From Devosia equisanguinis (GTDB lineage: Bacteria; Pseudomonadota; Alphaproteobacteria; Rhizobiales; Devosiaceae), in contig NZ_UZWD01000012.1 in NCBI RefSeq assembly GCF_900631955.1, forward strand, positions 1 to 45,151: 45,151 bases of DNA. The letters run 5' to 3'. Shown here piece after piece: positions 33,475 through 42,661 of this stretch. The notes under the pieces are model-generated. The model was not told where the DNA came from, searched no databases, and saw only the letters and a list, made by a program, of their open reading frames with translations. Position 1 is the stretch's first letter. Every line of letters starts with the position of its first letter. Both the position numbers and the translations under genes were made by a program.

Positions 33475-34737
33475 GTGGCCGGAAGGCTGTTCAATTCCCT
33501 TTTTGTCGCTGTGATGGCCGGTTCCGCCCTGGCCACGCCGGCGCTTGCCGATCCGCTGGCGAACCTCAAGGAAGAGCGCCTGCGCCCCGGCGTCTATCCT
33601 GCCGCTCCGGTGCCGCTCGAATTCGCCGTCCCGGCCGAACCGGGCCACCCGCCTTTCGATATCGACTGGTCGGTGGGGCTGCGGGGCACCTTCACGCAGA
33701 CCAATGTCGGCGAAACCTTCGTCACCACCCTCAATCCGCAATTCACCGCCACCCATGATGGCCGTCGTGCCGATGTGGTTGTGAATGGCAGTGCCGAAAT
33801 CGCCAAGCCCGGTGGCGGGCGCGACGCCGACATTACCGGGCTCAATCTCGGCTTTTCGGTCACCGCGCCGCTCGACAGTCTCACCAGCTTCACTGCCAAT
33901 GGCGCCATAGGCATGACCCAGGAACTGGCCGGCACCCCGGGCCTGGCCGGGGGCGTGGTCGTGCCGCCCGAGATCACCACCGGCACGCTGGGCGCCGGGC
34001 TGACGCGGCAATTCGGGCTCTTCAATGTCGGGCTCAATGCCGGCGCCGTGCGCACCCTCTACGGCCCCACCCTGCGCAGCGATACCGGGCTGACCAACAA
34101 CGATACGCAAAACACCTGGACCACCAATTCCAGCCTGCGCGTCGGCTATCAGATCACCCCGATCTTCGAGATTTACGGGCAGGGCGGCATCAGCCGCACG
34201 CTGTTCGACCTGCCGGGCACCGGCACCACCATCTATCGCAATGCGACCGAGCGCACGGTGCGCGGCGGCATTGCCGGGCAATGGAACGAGGTGCTGTCGG
34301 CCAGCGCTGCCGTGGGCGTGGGCGACTATGACTTCGACAATGCCGCGCTCGCCGATATCCGCACCGAGCTCTACGAGGCCAATCTGACCTTCCGGCCCGA
34401 TCCGACATTGGCGCTGTCGGCGGGTCTGTCGACCACGATCACCCCGCCGGGGGCCGACAGCACCGGCACGGCCCGCATTACCCATGCGGCCACCGCCAAT
34501 ATCGACTATACGGTCAATAGCTGGCTGCGGCTGCGCGCCTCTGCCGACTGGAGCCGCGCCCTCACCGCCGGCAGCGGCGAGACGGAAAATCGCTGGGGCG
34601 TTTCGGCCGGCGCCGATTACCGCATCAATTCGCACACCGCGCTCTCGGCCGATTATGCTTTCGCCAAGCGCGACAATTCCACTACCGGCCTGCTGGACAG
34701 CCACAGGGTCAGCCTCGGCGTGACCGTGCAGAGGTAG
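33475..34737 (+). CDS. Outer-membrane beta-barrel protein
   Basis: Exported barrel protein, 420 residues. From GTG 33475 (GGAG six bases upstream) the N-terminus reads MAGRLFNSLFVAVMAGSALA and ends in a TPALA cleavage site, a textbook signal peptide; an ATG at 33442 would add 11 residues before it. The mature protein is a series of alternating beta strands with aromatic girdles (WSVGLRGTF, SLRVGYQITPIFEIYG, LYEANLTFRPDPTLALSAGL, WGVSAGADYRI), 14 or more by eye, ending LGVTVQR rather than in a terminal aromatic residue. It belongs to the BBP2-like barrels of alphaproteobacteria. Substrate unknown. Confidence 0.85.
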   Translation: MAGRLFNSLFVAVMAGSALATPALADPLANLKEERLRPGVYPAAPVPLEFAVPAEPGHPPFDIDWSVGLRGTFTQTNVGETFVTTLNPQFTATHDGRRADVVVNGSAEIAKPGGGRDADITGLNLGFSVTAPLDSLTSFTANGAIGMTQELAGTPGLAGGVVVPPEITTGTLGAGLTRQFGLFNVGLNAGAVRTLYGPTLRSDTGLTNNDTQNTWTTNSSLRVGYQITPIFEIYGQGGISRTLFDLPGTGTTIYRNATERTVRGGIAGQWNEVLSASAAVGVGDYDFDNAALADIRTELYEANLTFRPDPTLALSAGLSTTITPPGADSTGTARITHAATANIDYTVNSWLRLRASADWSRALTAGSGETENRWGVSAGADYRINSHTALSADYAFAKRDNSTTGLLDSHRVSLGVTVQR

Positions 34738-35060
34738 GACCGCGTGACGTCATCTCGGCGAAGTCTGGGGTGACAGCTGGTGAGAGAGGCGACAGGAATT
34801 TGTCGGCCGACTCAAGCGAAGCCTGAAGCGTAGGGCGCTCTAGATTATTTCAAACTGAGTTAGACTTTGGGCCCTTTCGCCTCCTTGCCCATTGAGGGGA
34901 AGGAATGAGGGTGGGGGGTCCATCAGTGGATCACTGAACCACCCCCACCCCGGCGTCATCATCCAAATCTCTCCGCTGGAGAGATTTGCCCTTCGGGACA
35001 GTTCAGAGCCCTCAAGGGGGAGGGGGTGCCGGAGCGCATCAGCCGGCGCGTAAAACGCTC
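34738..35060. repeat. Gene-free composite repeat region behind galU
   Basis: Between the convergent beta-barrel and galU genes. It contains an inverted copy of the 17-nt AACTCAGTTTGA-type segment (34850-34866), a CTCC/GGGG unit, a 32-base stretch (34914-34945) identical in reverse complement to 45106-45137, and the second copy of the covarying hairpin CAAATCTCTCC-GCT-GGAGAGATTTG (34964-34988) followed by CCCTTCGGGAC. AGAGCGTTTTACG lies inverted at 35049-35061 against the galU stop. No gene is seen. Confidence 0.6.
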
Positions 35061-35945
35061 TTAGAGCTGGTCTTCGAGATCGAGCTTGCGCAATTCGCGC
35101 ACGAAGCCGGGACGGATGTCGTCGCGCTCCAGCGCATAAACCACATTGGCGGTCAAAAAGCCGATCTTGGAGCCGCAGTCGAAGCTCTGGCCGCGATATT
35201 TGACGCCGGTGAAGCGCTGGTTGTGCATCAGCGTCTGCATGGCATCGGTCAGCTGGATTTCCCCGCCGGCACCGCGCGGCTGGTCAGCCAGGAGTGAAAA
35301 CAGCTCTGGCTGCAGAATATAACGGCCGGAGATGATGAGGTTGGAGGGGGCCTCTTCGCGTTTGGGCTTTTCGACCATGCCGGTAATGGGAAAACCGCTA
35401 TCGGGGCCATCACCGCGCGCCACCACGCCATAGGAGGAGATTTCGCTTTCCGGCACCTCTTCGACGGCGATCACATTGCCGCCGCGCTCTTCATAGGCAT
35501 CCATCATCTGCTTGAGCACGCCGGGCTCGCCCTTGAACAGCATGTCGGGCAGCAGCAGGGCAAAGGGATTGTCGCCCACGATATCGCGGGCGCACCAGAC
35601 GGCGTGGCCCAGGCCCAGCGGCTCCTGCTGGCGGGTAAAGGAGGTGCGGCCGGCCGAGGGCAGGTCCTTGCGCAATTCCTCCAGCGCCTGGTTCTTGCCG
35701 CGGGTTTCGAGCGTGGTTTCCAGCTCGAACTGGCGATCGAAGTGGTCCTCGATAACGCCCTTGTTGCGGCCGGTGACGAAAACGAAGTGCTCGATGCCGG
35801 CTTCGCGCGCCTCGTCCACCGCATATTGAATCAGTGGACGATCCACCACCGTCAGCATTTCCTTTGGCATTGCCTTGGTGGCGGGCAGGAAACGGGTGCC
35901 AAGCCCGGCAACGGGAAAGACGGCGGTACGGACGCGTTTGGACAC
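35061..35945 (-). CDS. galU: UTP-glucose-1-phosphate uridylyltransferase
   Basis: Makes UDP-glucose from UTP and glucose 1-phosphate, the precursor of surface polysaccharides and of UDP-galactose. The 294 residues carry the nucleotidyltransferase signature [61 protein letters not shown] and [16 protein letters not shown] start at 35945 follows GGGAG by nine bases. It is divergent from galE across 103 bases, so the two enzymes of one pathway share a control region. Confidence 0.97.
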   Translation of the reverse strand: MSKRVRTAVFPVAGLGTRFLPATKAMPKEMLTVVDRPLIQYAVDEAREAGIEHFVFVTGRNKGVIEDHFDRQFELETTLETRGKNQALEELRKDLPSAGRTSFTRQQEPLGLGHAVWCARDIVGDNPFALLLPDMLFKGEPGVLKQMMDAYEERGGNVIAVEEVPESEISSYGVVARGDGPDSGFPITGMVEKPKREEAPSNLIISGRYILQPELFSLLADQPRGAGGEIQLTDAMQTLMHNQRFTGVKYRGQSFDCGSKIGFLTANVVYALERDDIRPGFVRELRKLDLEDQL

Positions 35946-36048
35946 GGATCAATTCTCCCTGGTGGCCATTTCGTTGATGTAAAGCTAAATCAATATCTCC
36001 AACATATCGTTGCCAGGAATTTGCATTTCTACCGAGTTGGAGAGTTCG

Positions 36049-37035
36049 ATGGCGGTCCTGGTTACCGGCGGTGCGGGATATATTGGCAGCCATATGGTGC
36101 TGGAACTGGCCGATCGGGGCGAAGAGGTCGTGGTTCTCGACAACCTGGTGACCGGCTTCGACTGGGCCATTGATGGCCGTGCCAATTTCGTTGCCGGCGA
36201 TGCCGGCAATGTGGATTTCGTGCTGGCGCTGATCAAGAGCCACGACATCAAGGAAATCGTGCATTTCGCCGGCTCGATCGTGGTGCCGGAATCGGTGACC
36301 AATCCGCTCAAATATTACGCCAACAATACCGCCACCTCGCGCAATCTGATCGAAGCAGCGGTGAAAGGCGGGGTCAGGCACTTCATCTTTTCCTCCACCG
36401 CCGCCGTCTACGGCATGACCGGTCTGGCGCCGGTGGTCGAGACCACGCCGCTCAATCCCATGTCGCCCTATGGGCGGTCCAAGCTGATGACCGAGTGGAT
36501 GCTGGCCGATGTCGCTGCCGCCCATCCCATGACCTATGGCGTCTTGCGCTACTTCAACGTCGCGGGCGCCGATCCGCAGAAGCGCTCCGGCCAGTCGACG
36601 CCGCAGGCGACGCATCTGATCAAGGTGGCCTGCCAGACCGCGCTCGGCCAGCGCGACAAGATGGACATTTTCGGCACCGATTACGAAACGCCCGATGGCA
36701 CCTGCGTGCGCGACTATATCCACGTCACCGACCTGATTGCCGCCCATGGCCTGCTGCTCAATCACCTGCGCAAGGGCGGGGACAGCACCACGCTCAATTG
36801 CGCCTATGGCCGCGGCTATTCGGTGCGCGAAGTGGTCGAGACCGTGCGCGAGGTTTCGGGTGTGCATCTGCGCGCCGATGAGGGGCCGCGCCGGGCAGGG
36901 GACCCGGCCTCGATCACCGCCACCGGCGAAAAGGTGCGCAAGCTGCTCGGCTGGGTGCCCCAGCATGACGACCTCAAGGAAATCGTCGAAACCGCCTATG
37001 CCTGGGAACGGCATTTGATGACCCGCAATCGCTAG
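36049..37035 (+). CDS. galE: UDP-glucose 4-epimerase
   Basis: NAD-dependent short-chain dehydrogenase interconverting UDP-glucose and UDP-galactose. The 328-residue protein opens with the nucleotide-binding VLVTGGAGYIGSHMVLEL, shows the catalytic YGRSK and the preceding serine strand HFIFSSTAAVYG, and YFNVAGADP. ATG 36049 follows GGAG; the in-frame sequence upstream is not conserved. An inverted repeat TTGAT-N10-ATCAA (35974-35993) in the galU-galE spacer could be an operator. The transglycosylase gene follows after 11 bases. Confidence 0.95.
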   Translation: MAVLVTGGAGYIGSHMVLELADRGEEVVVLDNLVTGFDWAIDGRANFVAGDAGNVDFVLALIKSHDIKEIVHFAGSIVVPESVTNPLKYYANNTATSRNLIEAAVKGGVRHFIFSSTAAVYGMTGLAPVVETTPLNPMSPYGRSKLMTEWMLADVAAAHPMTYGVLRYFNVAGADPQKRSGQSTPQATHLIKVACQTALGQRDKMDIFGTDYETPDGTCVRDYIHVTDLIAAHGLLLNHLRKGGDSTTLNCAYGRGYSVREVVETVREVSGVHLRADEGPRRAGDPASITATGEKVRKLLGWVPQHDDLKEIVETAYAWERHLMTRNR

Positions 37036-37046
37036 GAGCGATGAGC

Positions 37047-38249
37047 ATGAGTCTTCGCGGCGTCCTGATGTTTCTGTTACTGATGGCGACGCCGGTCGCG
37101 GCGCAGCCGGTCGACAGCTTTTCCGACTTCCTGGCCGGCCTTAAGGAGGAAGCCCGGGGGCAGGGCATCAGCCCAGCCAGCTACGACACGCTGACCAAGG
37201 GGCTGACGCCCGATCCGCGCGTGCCCAATCTGGTCGAGACCCAGCCCGAATTCACCACCCCGATCTGGGACTATCTCGACGCCCGCGTTTCGGCATCGCG
37301 CATCGAGCGCGGCAAGACGGCTTTGGGGCGCAATAGCGACCTCTTTGCCCGGATCGGCGGCCAGTATGGGGTCGATCCCTATATATTAGGCGCTATCTGG
37401 GGCATCGAGACCGATTATGGCGGCGTCTTGGGCAATGACAGCCTCATTCGCCCCATCGTGCGCTCGCTGGCGACCGTCGCCTGGCAGCGGCGCACCCGCT
37501 TTACCGAGGACAAGATGGATTTCTTCGCTGCCTTGCTTCTTGCGGAAGCCAATGGCGGAGTGTCACCGCTCGGCTCCTGGGCCGGGGCCATCGGGCATCT
37601 GCAGGTCAATCCCGCCAATGTGGTCGCCCATGGCACCGATGGGGATGGCGACGGGCGGCTGGACCTTCACAATTCGCTGGCCGACGCCCTGGCCACCAGC
37701 GGCGTCTTTCTGCGCAAGCTGGGCTATCAGCCGGGGCTCGACTGGGGTTTTGAGGTGTCGGTCCCTCCGGGCTTCGATTATCTCCTCGCCACCCGCGACC
37801 AATTGCGGCCATTGCGCTTCTTTGCAGAACGCGGCGTGACGCGGGTGTCCGGGCGACAATTCGCCGATCTCGATATCCCCGTCTTCCTCTATGTGCCCGC
37901 CGGCAAGGACGGGCCGAAATTCCTGATGACCGGCAACTACCTGGTGCTCAAGGGCTACAACTTCTCCGACAGCTATGCGCTGGCCGTGGCCCATCTGACG
38001 GATCGACTCAAGGGCGGCGGCGCTTTCGTGGCGCCCTGGCCGCGCCAGGCAACGCTACCCAATCTGGCGCAGCGGCAGAGTATTCAGCAGGCGCTCAAGC
38101 AGCTGGGTTATTATGACGGCCTCGTCGATGGCCGCATCGGCCCGGTCAGCCAGGCTGCCTATGCGCGCTTCCAGGCGGCCCAGGGGCAGGCGGCCGACGG
38201 GTTCATCACCCGCGCCAGCTATGAGGCGCTGATGGCGGCGAGCCGGTAA
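37047..38249 (+). CDS. MltB-type lytic murein transglycosylase
   Basis: Periplasmic wall enzyme of 400 residues. Signal peptide MSLRGVLMFLLLMATPVAAQ leads to an SLT_2/MltB domain (~22-320) with the catalytic glutamate E121 in WGIETDYGGVLGN and LLAEANGGVSPLGSWAGAIG, then a C-terminal PG_binding_1 domain (~340-398, LKQLGYYDGLVDGRIGPVSQ). No lipobox, unlike E. coli MltB. The second ATG (37047) has better spacing to AGGAG than the first (37041). It follows galE closely and may be co-transcribed. Confidence 0.93.
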   Translation: MSLRGVLMFLLLMATPVAAQPVDSFSDFLAGLKEEARGQGISPASYDTLTKGLTPDPRVPNLVETQPEFTTPIWDYLDARVSASRIERGKTALGRNSDLFARIGGQYGVDPYILGAIWGIETDYGGVLGNDSLIRPIVRSLATVAWQRRTRFTEDKMDFFAALLLAEANGGVSPLGSWAGAIGHLQVNPANVVAHGTDGDGDGRLDLHNSLADALATSGVFLRKLGYQPGLDWGFEVSVPPGFDYLLATRDQLRPLRFFAERGVTRVSGRQFADLDIPVFLYVPAGKDGPKFLMTGNYLVLKGYNFSDSYALAVAHLTDRLKGGGAFVAPWPRQATLPNLAQRQSIQQALKQLGYYDGLVDGRIGPVSQAAYARFQAAQGQAADGFITRASYEALMAASR

Positions 38250-38320
38250 AGCAAAGGCGAGCGCCTTGGCCCGGTTGCCCGGGTTCTGGTAGAAGCGGAC
38301 GAGAAGATCGGACGGATGCA

Positions 38321-39484
38321 ATGAAGCGGTTTTTCCTGCTGCTGATGATGGCGATGCTGGTGACGCTCGACGTGTCGGCGGCCTATGCCCAGACGCAGGA
38401 CCGTATTCTCGTGGCCCAGGAACAGCGCCGCCGCACCCTGTTCGACCTGCTCTTCGGCGAGGAGCCCAAGCAGGCGCCACCGCCGCAGCAACAGCAGACC
38501 CAGCCGCGCCAGCAGGCGCCCACCGCAGCCTTGCCGCCGCCCAAGCCGCAGGTGGAAAAAGCTCCCAATGCTACAAGACTCGCCGTCTTCGGCGATTCCA
38601 TGGCGGTCGATCTCAGCCGGGCGCTGGAGCGCTTTTATGCCGAAGACGCCAATCTCGTGGTGATCGGGCAGGGGGTCAGCTCATCGGGCTTCGTGCGCGA
38701 CGATTATTTCGACTGGAACAAGACGGTAGCAGACCAGATCGCCGCCGACAGTTTCGACGTGGCGGTGGTTGTTATCGGCGTCAATGACCGGCAGGAGATC
38801 AAGGTCAACGGCCAGACTTTTCCGGCGCTGAGCGAAAGCTGGACCACGGCCTACCAGGCGCGGCTCAATACGTTTTTGAGCCAGCTCCGGGCCGCCCGCA
38901 AACCGGTGATCTGGGTGGGGCTGCCGCCCATGTCGCGCAGCGAATATTCTACCGCCATGAGCCAGATCAGCGCGCTACAGAAAATGGCGGCCTTTTCGGG
39001 CGGGGTGGAGTTTTTGGACATCTATGACCGCTTCATCGGCGAGGACGGCAAATATTCGTCCTATGGCCCCGACGTGAACGGGCAGAATGCCCGCATGCGC
39101 AAGGATGACGGCATCCATTTCTCGGCCGCCGGCGCCGACAAGCTCGCCTTCTATATCAGCCAGTCGCTGCGCAATATCTACCGCGGCGGCACCGTGACCA
39201 TGGCCGTGGCCGATCCCCTGGCCGGCACCGATGCCGCCGCCATGCTGCGCCCGCCCTATCAGGGCCTGGGCCAGGTGCGGCTGCTGGAAGTGGCCGGCGC
39301 GGTCATGCCGCTGAGCCGCGCACCGCAGCGGGCGGCCGATCTGATCACCGCCAATTCCGCCCCCGCCGCCGCCCCGGCCTTCAGCCTCGAACAGCTCATG
39401 CAGGCGCCGATCGGCCGGGTCGACGCCTTCGGCGTGGGAATCGACCCCAATGCTCCAGCTGTTCAGAATGCGGGTGGGCGATAG
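38321..39484 (+). CDS. Periplasmic DUF459 SGNH-hydrolase-like protein
   Basis: Exported 387-residue protein. Signal peptide (~1-23, ending AAYAQ), a proline/glutamine-rich linker (~50-80), then an SGNH fold of the DUF459 family: GDSM with S93, N155 in IGVND, and the D263-H266 pair in DDGIHFSAAGADKL. A further ~110 residues form an alanine-rich tail. All catalytic positions are present, so an esterase or acetyl-hydrolase acting in the periplasm is likely, perhaps on peptidoglycan or polysaccharide acetyl groups, given the transglycosylase immediately upstream. Substrate is unknown. Confidence 0.88.
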   Translation: MKRFFLLLMMAMLVTLDVSAAYAQTQDRILVAQEQRRRTLFDLLFGEEPKQAPPPQQQQTQPRQQAPTAALPPPKPQVEKAPNATRLAVFGDSMAVDLSRALERFYAEDANLVVIGQGVSSSGFVRDDYFDWNKTVADQIAADSFDVAVVVIGVNDRQEIKVNGQTFPALSESWTTAYQARLNTFLSQLRAARKPVIWVGLPPMSRSEYSTAMSQISALQKMAAFSGGVEFLDIYDRFIGEDGKYSSYGPDVNGQNARMRKDDGIHFSAAGADKLAFYISQSLRNIYRGGTVTMAVADPLAGTDAAAMLRPPYQGLGQVRLLEVAGAVMPLSRAPQRAADLITANSAPAAAPAFSLEQLMQAPIGRVDAFGVGIDPNAPAVQNAGGR

Positions 39485-39486
39485 GC

Positions 39487-40113
39487 TCAGCCACCGAGCA
39501 GGCCGCTGGCCTTGATGCCGTCGAAGACGAATTGCACCGCCAGCGCCGCCAGCAGAATACCGACCACGCGCGACACCACCGACAGGCCGGTCAGCCCCAG
39601 CAGTTTCTGGATCGGAATGGCGATCAGCAGCGTCAGCCAGGCCAAAGCCAGAATGACGACGATGGCGGCCAGCACCAGCCAGAATTCGAGATCGGTTTGA
39701 GCGCCGGTGGTCAGCAGAATCACCGCGCTGATGGCGCCCGGTCCCGCCATCAGCGGCATGGCCAGCGGAAAGACGGAGATATCGTGGCTGCGGCGAGCCT
39801 CCATCTCTTCCTCATCGGTGGTGCCGGTGCCGCCGGAATGGCGCGCGAACACCATGTCGATGGCGATAAGCAGCAACAGCACGCCGCCCGCCGTGCGCAG
39901 CGCCGCGATGGTGATCCCGAAGACGTCGAGGATGAGATTGCCCAGAACGGCGAAGAACAGGAGGATGGCCAGCGCCACCAGCACGCCGCGCGTGGCGAAC
40001 TGCCGCCGCTGCGCCGGCGTATTATCCTTGGTCAGCGCCGCAAAGATGAAGGCGATATCGGCAACGCCCACGGTGGCGAACAAGGTGGCGAATGCGACAA
40101 GGAATGTGTTCAT
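39487..40113 (-). CDS. MarC-family integral membrane protein
   Basis: A 208-residue protein with six predicted membrane helices, of the MarC/UPF0056 family. FATLFATVGVADIAFIFAALT and the FPLAMPLMAGPGAISAVILL segment are the hallmark. The loop between helices three and four is charged (TGTTDEEEMEARRSHD). Despite the name, a role in multiple-antibiotic resistance was not upheld in E. coli; transport activity is unproven. ATG 40113 (GGGGA six bases upstream) is preferred to TTG 40137. Convergent with the DUF459 gene. Confidence 0.92.
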   Translation of the reverse strand: MNTFLVAFATLFATVGVADIAFIFAALTKDNTPAQRRQFATRGVLVALAILLFFAVLGNLILDVFGITIAALRTAGGVLLLLIAIDMVFARHSGGTGTTDEEEMEARRSHDISVFPLAMPLMAGPGAISAVILLTTGAQTDLEFWLVLAAIVVILALAWLTLLIAIPIQKLLGLTGLSVVSRVVGILLAALAVQFVFDGIKASGLLGG

Positions 40114-40267
40114 GTTCGTCCCCGGACCCAAAGCCAAGGACTAGGGCATTTGCTCCGCCGCGCCAAGCGCAGTGAGCACTATTGCATCGCCAGCGCCCGG
40201 CTATCCGGTTCGCCTCGGGACCTAGATCAATTCAAACCGAGGTGGATGCTGGGCGCGATGAAGCTGC

Positions 40268-40327
40268 ATCAACCAGAACGTGAAACGCTCTAAAGAATGG
40301 ATCACCCGGTCAAGCCGGGTGATGACG
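40268..40327. repeat. Two dispersed repeats between marC and gshB
   Basis: 40268-40291 is an inverted copy of AGAGCGTT-N3-CGTTCTGG, as behind pnp (8562-8584). 40299-40327 is a REP palindrome, ATCACCCGG-TCAAG-CCGGGTGAT flanked by GG and GAC, the sister of the one at 23885-23914. The surrounding spacer (40141-40379) has no gene. Confidence 0.65.
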
Positions 40328-40379
40328 ATAAGGCGGCAACCGGCGCACAACGCCATAGAAAGGCTGGCGAGACTGCCCC

Positions 40380-41324
40380 TCAGCCGCGCCGCTTTTCGAT
40401 GGCGTTCCAGATCATGACGGCGATGTCGGGGCCGCCGAAGCGTTTGATTTCGCGGATGCCGGTGGGGGAGGTGACGTTGATCTCGGTGAGGTAGTCGCCG
40501 ATCACGTCGATGCCGACGAAGATCATGTCGCGCTCTTTGAGGGCCGGGCCGATGGCGGCACAGATTTCACGCTCGCGCGCCGTCAGTTCCGAGAGTTCGG
40601 GACGGCCGCCGACATGCATGTTGGAGCGCGCCTCGCCGTCGGCGGGGATGCGGTTAAGCCCGGCCACCGGTTCGCCGTCGATGATGATGATCCGCTTGTC
40701 GCCCTTGCGCACGTCGGGCAGGTATTTCTGGATCATGAAGGGTTCGCGGTAATTGCTCTCGAACAATTCCAGGAGGCTGGCGAGATTGTGGTCGCCCTCC
40801 TGGATGAAGAACACGCCGGCGCCGCCATTGCCGTAGAGTGGCTTGACGATGATGTTGCCATGCTCCTTGCGAAAGGCATGGATCTCGGCGCGGTCGCGGG
40901 TCACCAAGGTCGGCGGCATCAGTTCGGGGAAATCGGTGACCAGGATCTTTTCGGGCGCATTGCGCACCGCGGCCGGCGGATTGACCACCAGCGTCTTGGG
41001 GTGCAGGCGCTCGAGGATATGGGTGATGGTGATGTAGTTCATGTCGAAGGGCGGATCCTGGCGCATGAGGATCACGTCCTGAGTGGAGAGATCGACGCGG
41101 CGCGCCTCGCCCAGGGTGAAATGCTCGCCCTTTGGCTGATCCACGACCGTGATCGGCTGGCACAGGGCACTCACCGTGTGGCCACGCAACGCCAGGCTGT
41201 CGGGTGTGTAATGCAGCAGCTCGTGGCCGCGCGCCTGTGCCTCCAGCATCATGGCGAAGGTGGAGTCGCCCTTGGGGTTGATGGTGGCGACATGGTCCAT
41301 CTGGACGGCGACTTTGAGGCTCAT
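40380..41324 (-). CDS. gshB: Glutathione synthase
   Basis: ATP-grasp ligase joining gamma-glutamylcysteine and glycine. The 314 residues start at [22 protein letters not shown] (ATG 41324) and contain the N-terminal GSH-S domain, [35 protein letters not shown], the ATP-binding [16 protein letters not shown], and the metal-binding end [21 protein letters not shown]. It follows yraN after eight bases on the same strand, so rsmI-yraN-gshB form an operon, a common alphaproteobacterial arrangement. Confidence 0.97.
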   Translation of the reverse strand: MSLKVAVQMDHVATINPKGDSTFAMMLEAQARGHELLHYTPDSLALRGHTVSALCQPITVVDQPKGEHFTLGEARRVDLSTQDVILMRQDPPFDMNYITITHILERLHPKTLVVNPPAAVRNAPEKILVTDFPELMPPTLVTRDRAEIHAFRKEHGNIIVKPLYGNGGAGVFFIQEGDHNLASLLELFESNYREPFMIQKYLPDVRKGDKRIIIIDGEPVAGLNRIPADGEARSNMHVGGRPELSELTAREREICAAIGPALKERDMIFVGIDVIGDYLTEINVTSPTGIREIKRFGGPDIAVMIWNAIEKRRG

Positions 41325-41332
41325 GGCAATAC

Positions 41333-41719
41333 TCAGAAGGCGGGAAAGGCATTGATGAGATGGCGCGGCCAGCGCCCGCGCGCAAGAAAAATCACATCGA
41401 AGCGGAAATCCTTGCCCGATTCGGCGGGGTGCCGCGCCAGCCAATATTGGGCGGCGCGCACGATGCGCTCGCGATTGACGGCCTTGAACGCCTCTTCCTC
41501 CGCATCGCCGCGGCTGCGCATTTTCACTTCGACGAAGATGATGGTGCCGGAGCGCTCGGCCACGAGGTCGATCTCGCCCATCGGCGTCTTGAAGCGGCGG
41601 TCGCGAATGCGGTGCAGGCTGGCTTGCAGGTAGAGCGCCGCCAGCGCCTCGCCGCGCTGACCAGAACGTTGGGCGGCGATGCGGCGATCAGCCTTGGGCC
41701 TTGAGGGCGAGCGCGGCAT
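41333..41719 (-). CDS. yraN: YraN/UPF0102 nuclease-like protein
   Basis: A 128-residue protein of the UPF0102 family with a PD-(D/E)XK nuclease-like fold. GEALAALYL, the acidic site [20 protein letters not shown] (E-D...EVK) and a conserved Arg-rich RRFKT are seen. Biochemical role is not settled; a link to DNA or Holliday-junction processing has been proposed from the fold. ATG 41719 lies six bases after GGAGG, inside the end of rsmI (31-base overlap); another ATG at 41722 is too close to that site. Confidence 0.92.
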   Translation of the reverse strand: MPRSPSRPKADRRIAAQRSGQRGEALAALYLQASLHRIRDRRFKTPMGEIDLVAERSGTIIFVEVKMRSRGDAEEEAFKAVNRERIVRAAQYWLARHPAESGKDFRFDVIFLARGRWPRHLINAFPAF

Positions 41720-42575
41720 CATAGACCTCCTTGCGCTTGAGCCCGAAACGGGCGGCGATGGCATCGACGGCGGCGCGCAGCGGCTGGTCGGCCATCTCGG
41801 TGGCCAAAGCCGCCTGCCAGTCAGCTTCAGCCGGGGCGCTGGGGGCCTCGGCACCAGCAACGACGATCACCGCCTCGCCCTTGGTTTCCTCTTCGGCGAA
41901 TGACGCGGCGAGGTCGGCAAGGGACCCGCGCCGTGTGCGCTCGAAGCGCTTGGTCAGCTCCAGCGAAACGGCGGCGGCGCGAGAGCCGAAAACATCGGCC
42001 ATGGCCGCGAGCGTATCGGCGAGCCGGCGCGGCGATTCGTAGAAGACCATGGTTTCACGTGAATCCTTGAGCCGAGATAGCGCATTGGCGCGTGCGCCGG
42101 CCTTGGGCGGCAGGAAACCATGAAAGACAAAGGCATCGGTGGGCAGGCCAGCGACCACCAAAGCCGAGAGCAGGGCCGATGCGCCGGGAATGGGAAAGAC
42201 CGGAAGATTGGCCTCCGCCAGCGCGCGAATCAGCGGAAAGCCTGGATCGGAGAGCAGGGGGGTGCCGGCATCCGAGATCAGGGCAATGGCTTCGCCGCCT
42301 GCGATGCGGGCCACGATAGAGGCGGCCTTGTCGCGCTCATTGTGCTCGTGCAGGGCCTGGCGCCGCCCCTTGATGCCATAGTGATCGAGCAGGCGCGCCG
42401 AGGTGCGGGTATCCTCGCAGAGGACAGCATCGGCCGAGGCCAGGGTTTCGAGCGCCCGCAGGGTAATGTCGCGCAGATTGCCGATGGGCGTCGCCACCAC
42501 ATAGAGTCCCGCCGCGAGGGGCGGCGCGCTGAACTTGGTGCCGGCGATGAAATAATCTCTGGTTTCGGCACTCAT
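41688..42575 (-). CDS. rsmI: 16S rRNA 2'-O-ribose methyltransferase RsmI
   Basis: SAM-dependent tetrapyrrole-methylase-fold enzyme that methylates the 2'-OH of C1402 in 16S rRNA at the P site. The 295 residues show LYVVATPIGNLRDITLRAL, CEDTR, GGEAIALISDAGTPLLSDPG, PIPGASALLSALVVAGL and the family C-terminal helical domain. ATG 42575 (GGGAAG eight bases before) is the conserved start; in-frame upstream sequence is not. Divergent from the LpoA-like lipoprotein gene and coupled to yraN, as in E. coli. Confidence 0.96.
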   Translation of the reverse strand: MSAETRDYFIAGTKFSAPPLAAGLYVVATPIGNLRDITLRALETLASADAVLCEDTRTSARLLDHYGIKGRRQALHEHNERDKAASIVARIAGGEAIALISDAGTPLLSDPGFPLIRALAEANLPVFPIPGASALLSALVVAGLPTDAFVFHGFLPPKAGARANALSRLKDSRETMVFYESPRRLADTLAAMADVFGSRAAAVSLELTKRFERTRRGSLADLAASFAEEETKGEAVIVVAGAEAPSAPAEADWQAALATEMADQPLRAAVDAIAARFGLKRKEVYDAALALKAQG

Positions 42576-42607
42576 GCGGCAGACTTCCCGGTAACTTTGA
42601 CTTTTGA

Positions 42608-42636
42608 TTAACCATATCGCGTGAGCTTGGTTAACC
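42608..42636. promoter_or_regulatory. TTAACC sites in the rsmI/LpoA-like divergent promoter
   Basis: TTAACCAT at 42608-42615 and the palindrome GGTTAACC at 42629-42636 lie in the 86-base spacer between the divergent rsmI and lipoprotein starts. They resemble CtrA half sites, spaced 19 bases apart instead of seven. Confidence 0.35.
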
Positions 42637-42661
42637 CAATGTGAGCATTTCGGGCGAAACG

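Noticed and set aside
35491..37014. A 507-codon frame antisense to galE running into galU
   Set aside because: Crosses the divergent promoter and two conserved genes; no family features.
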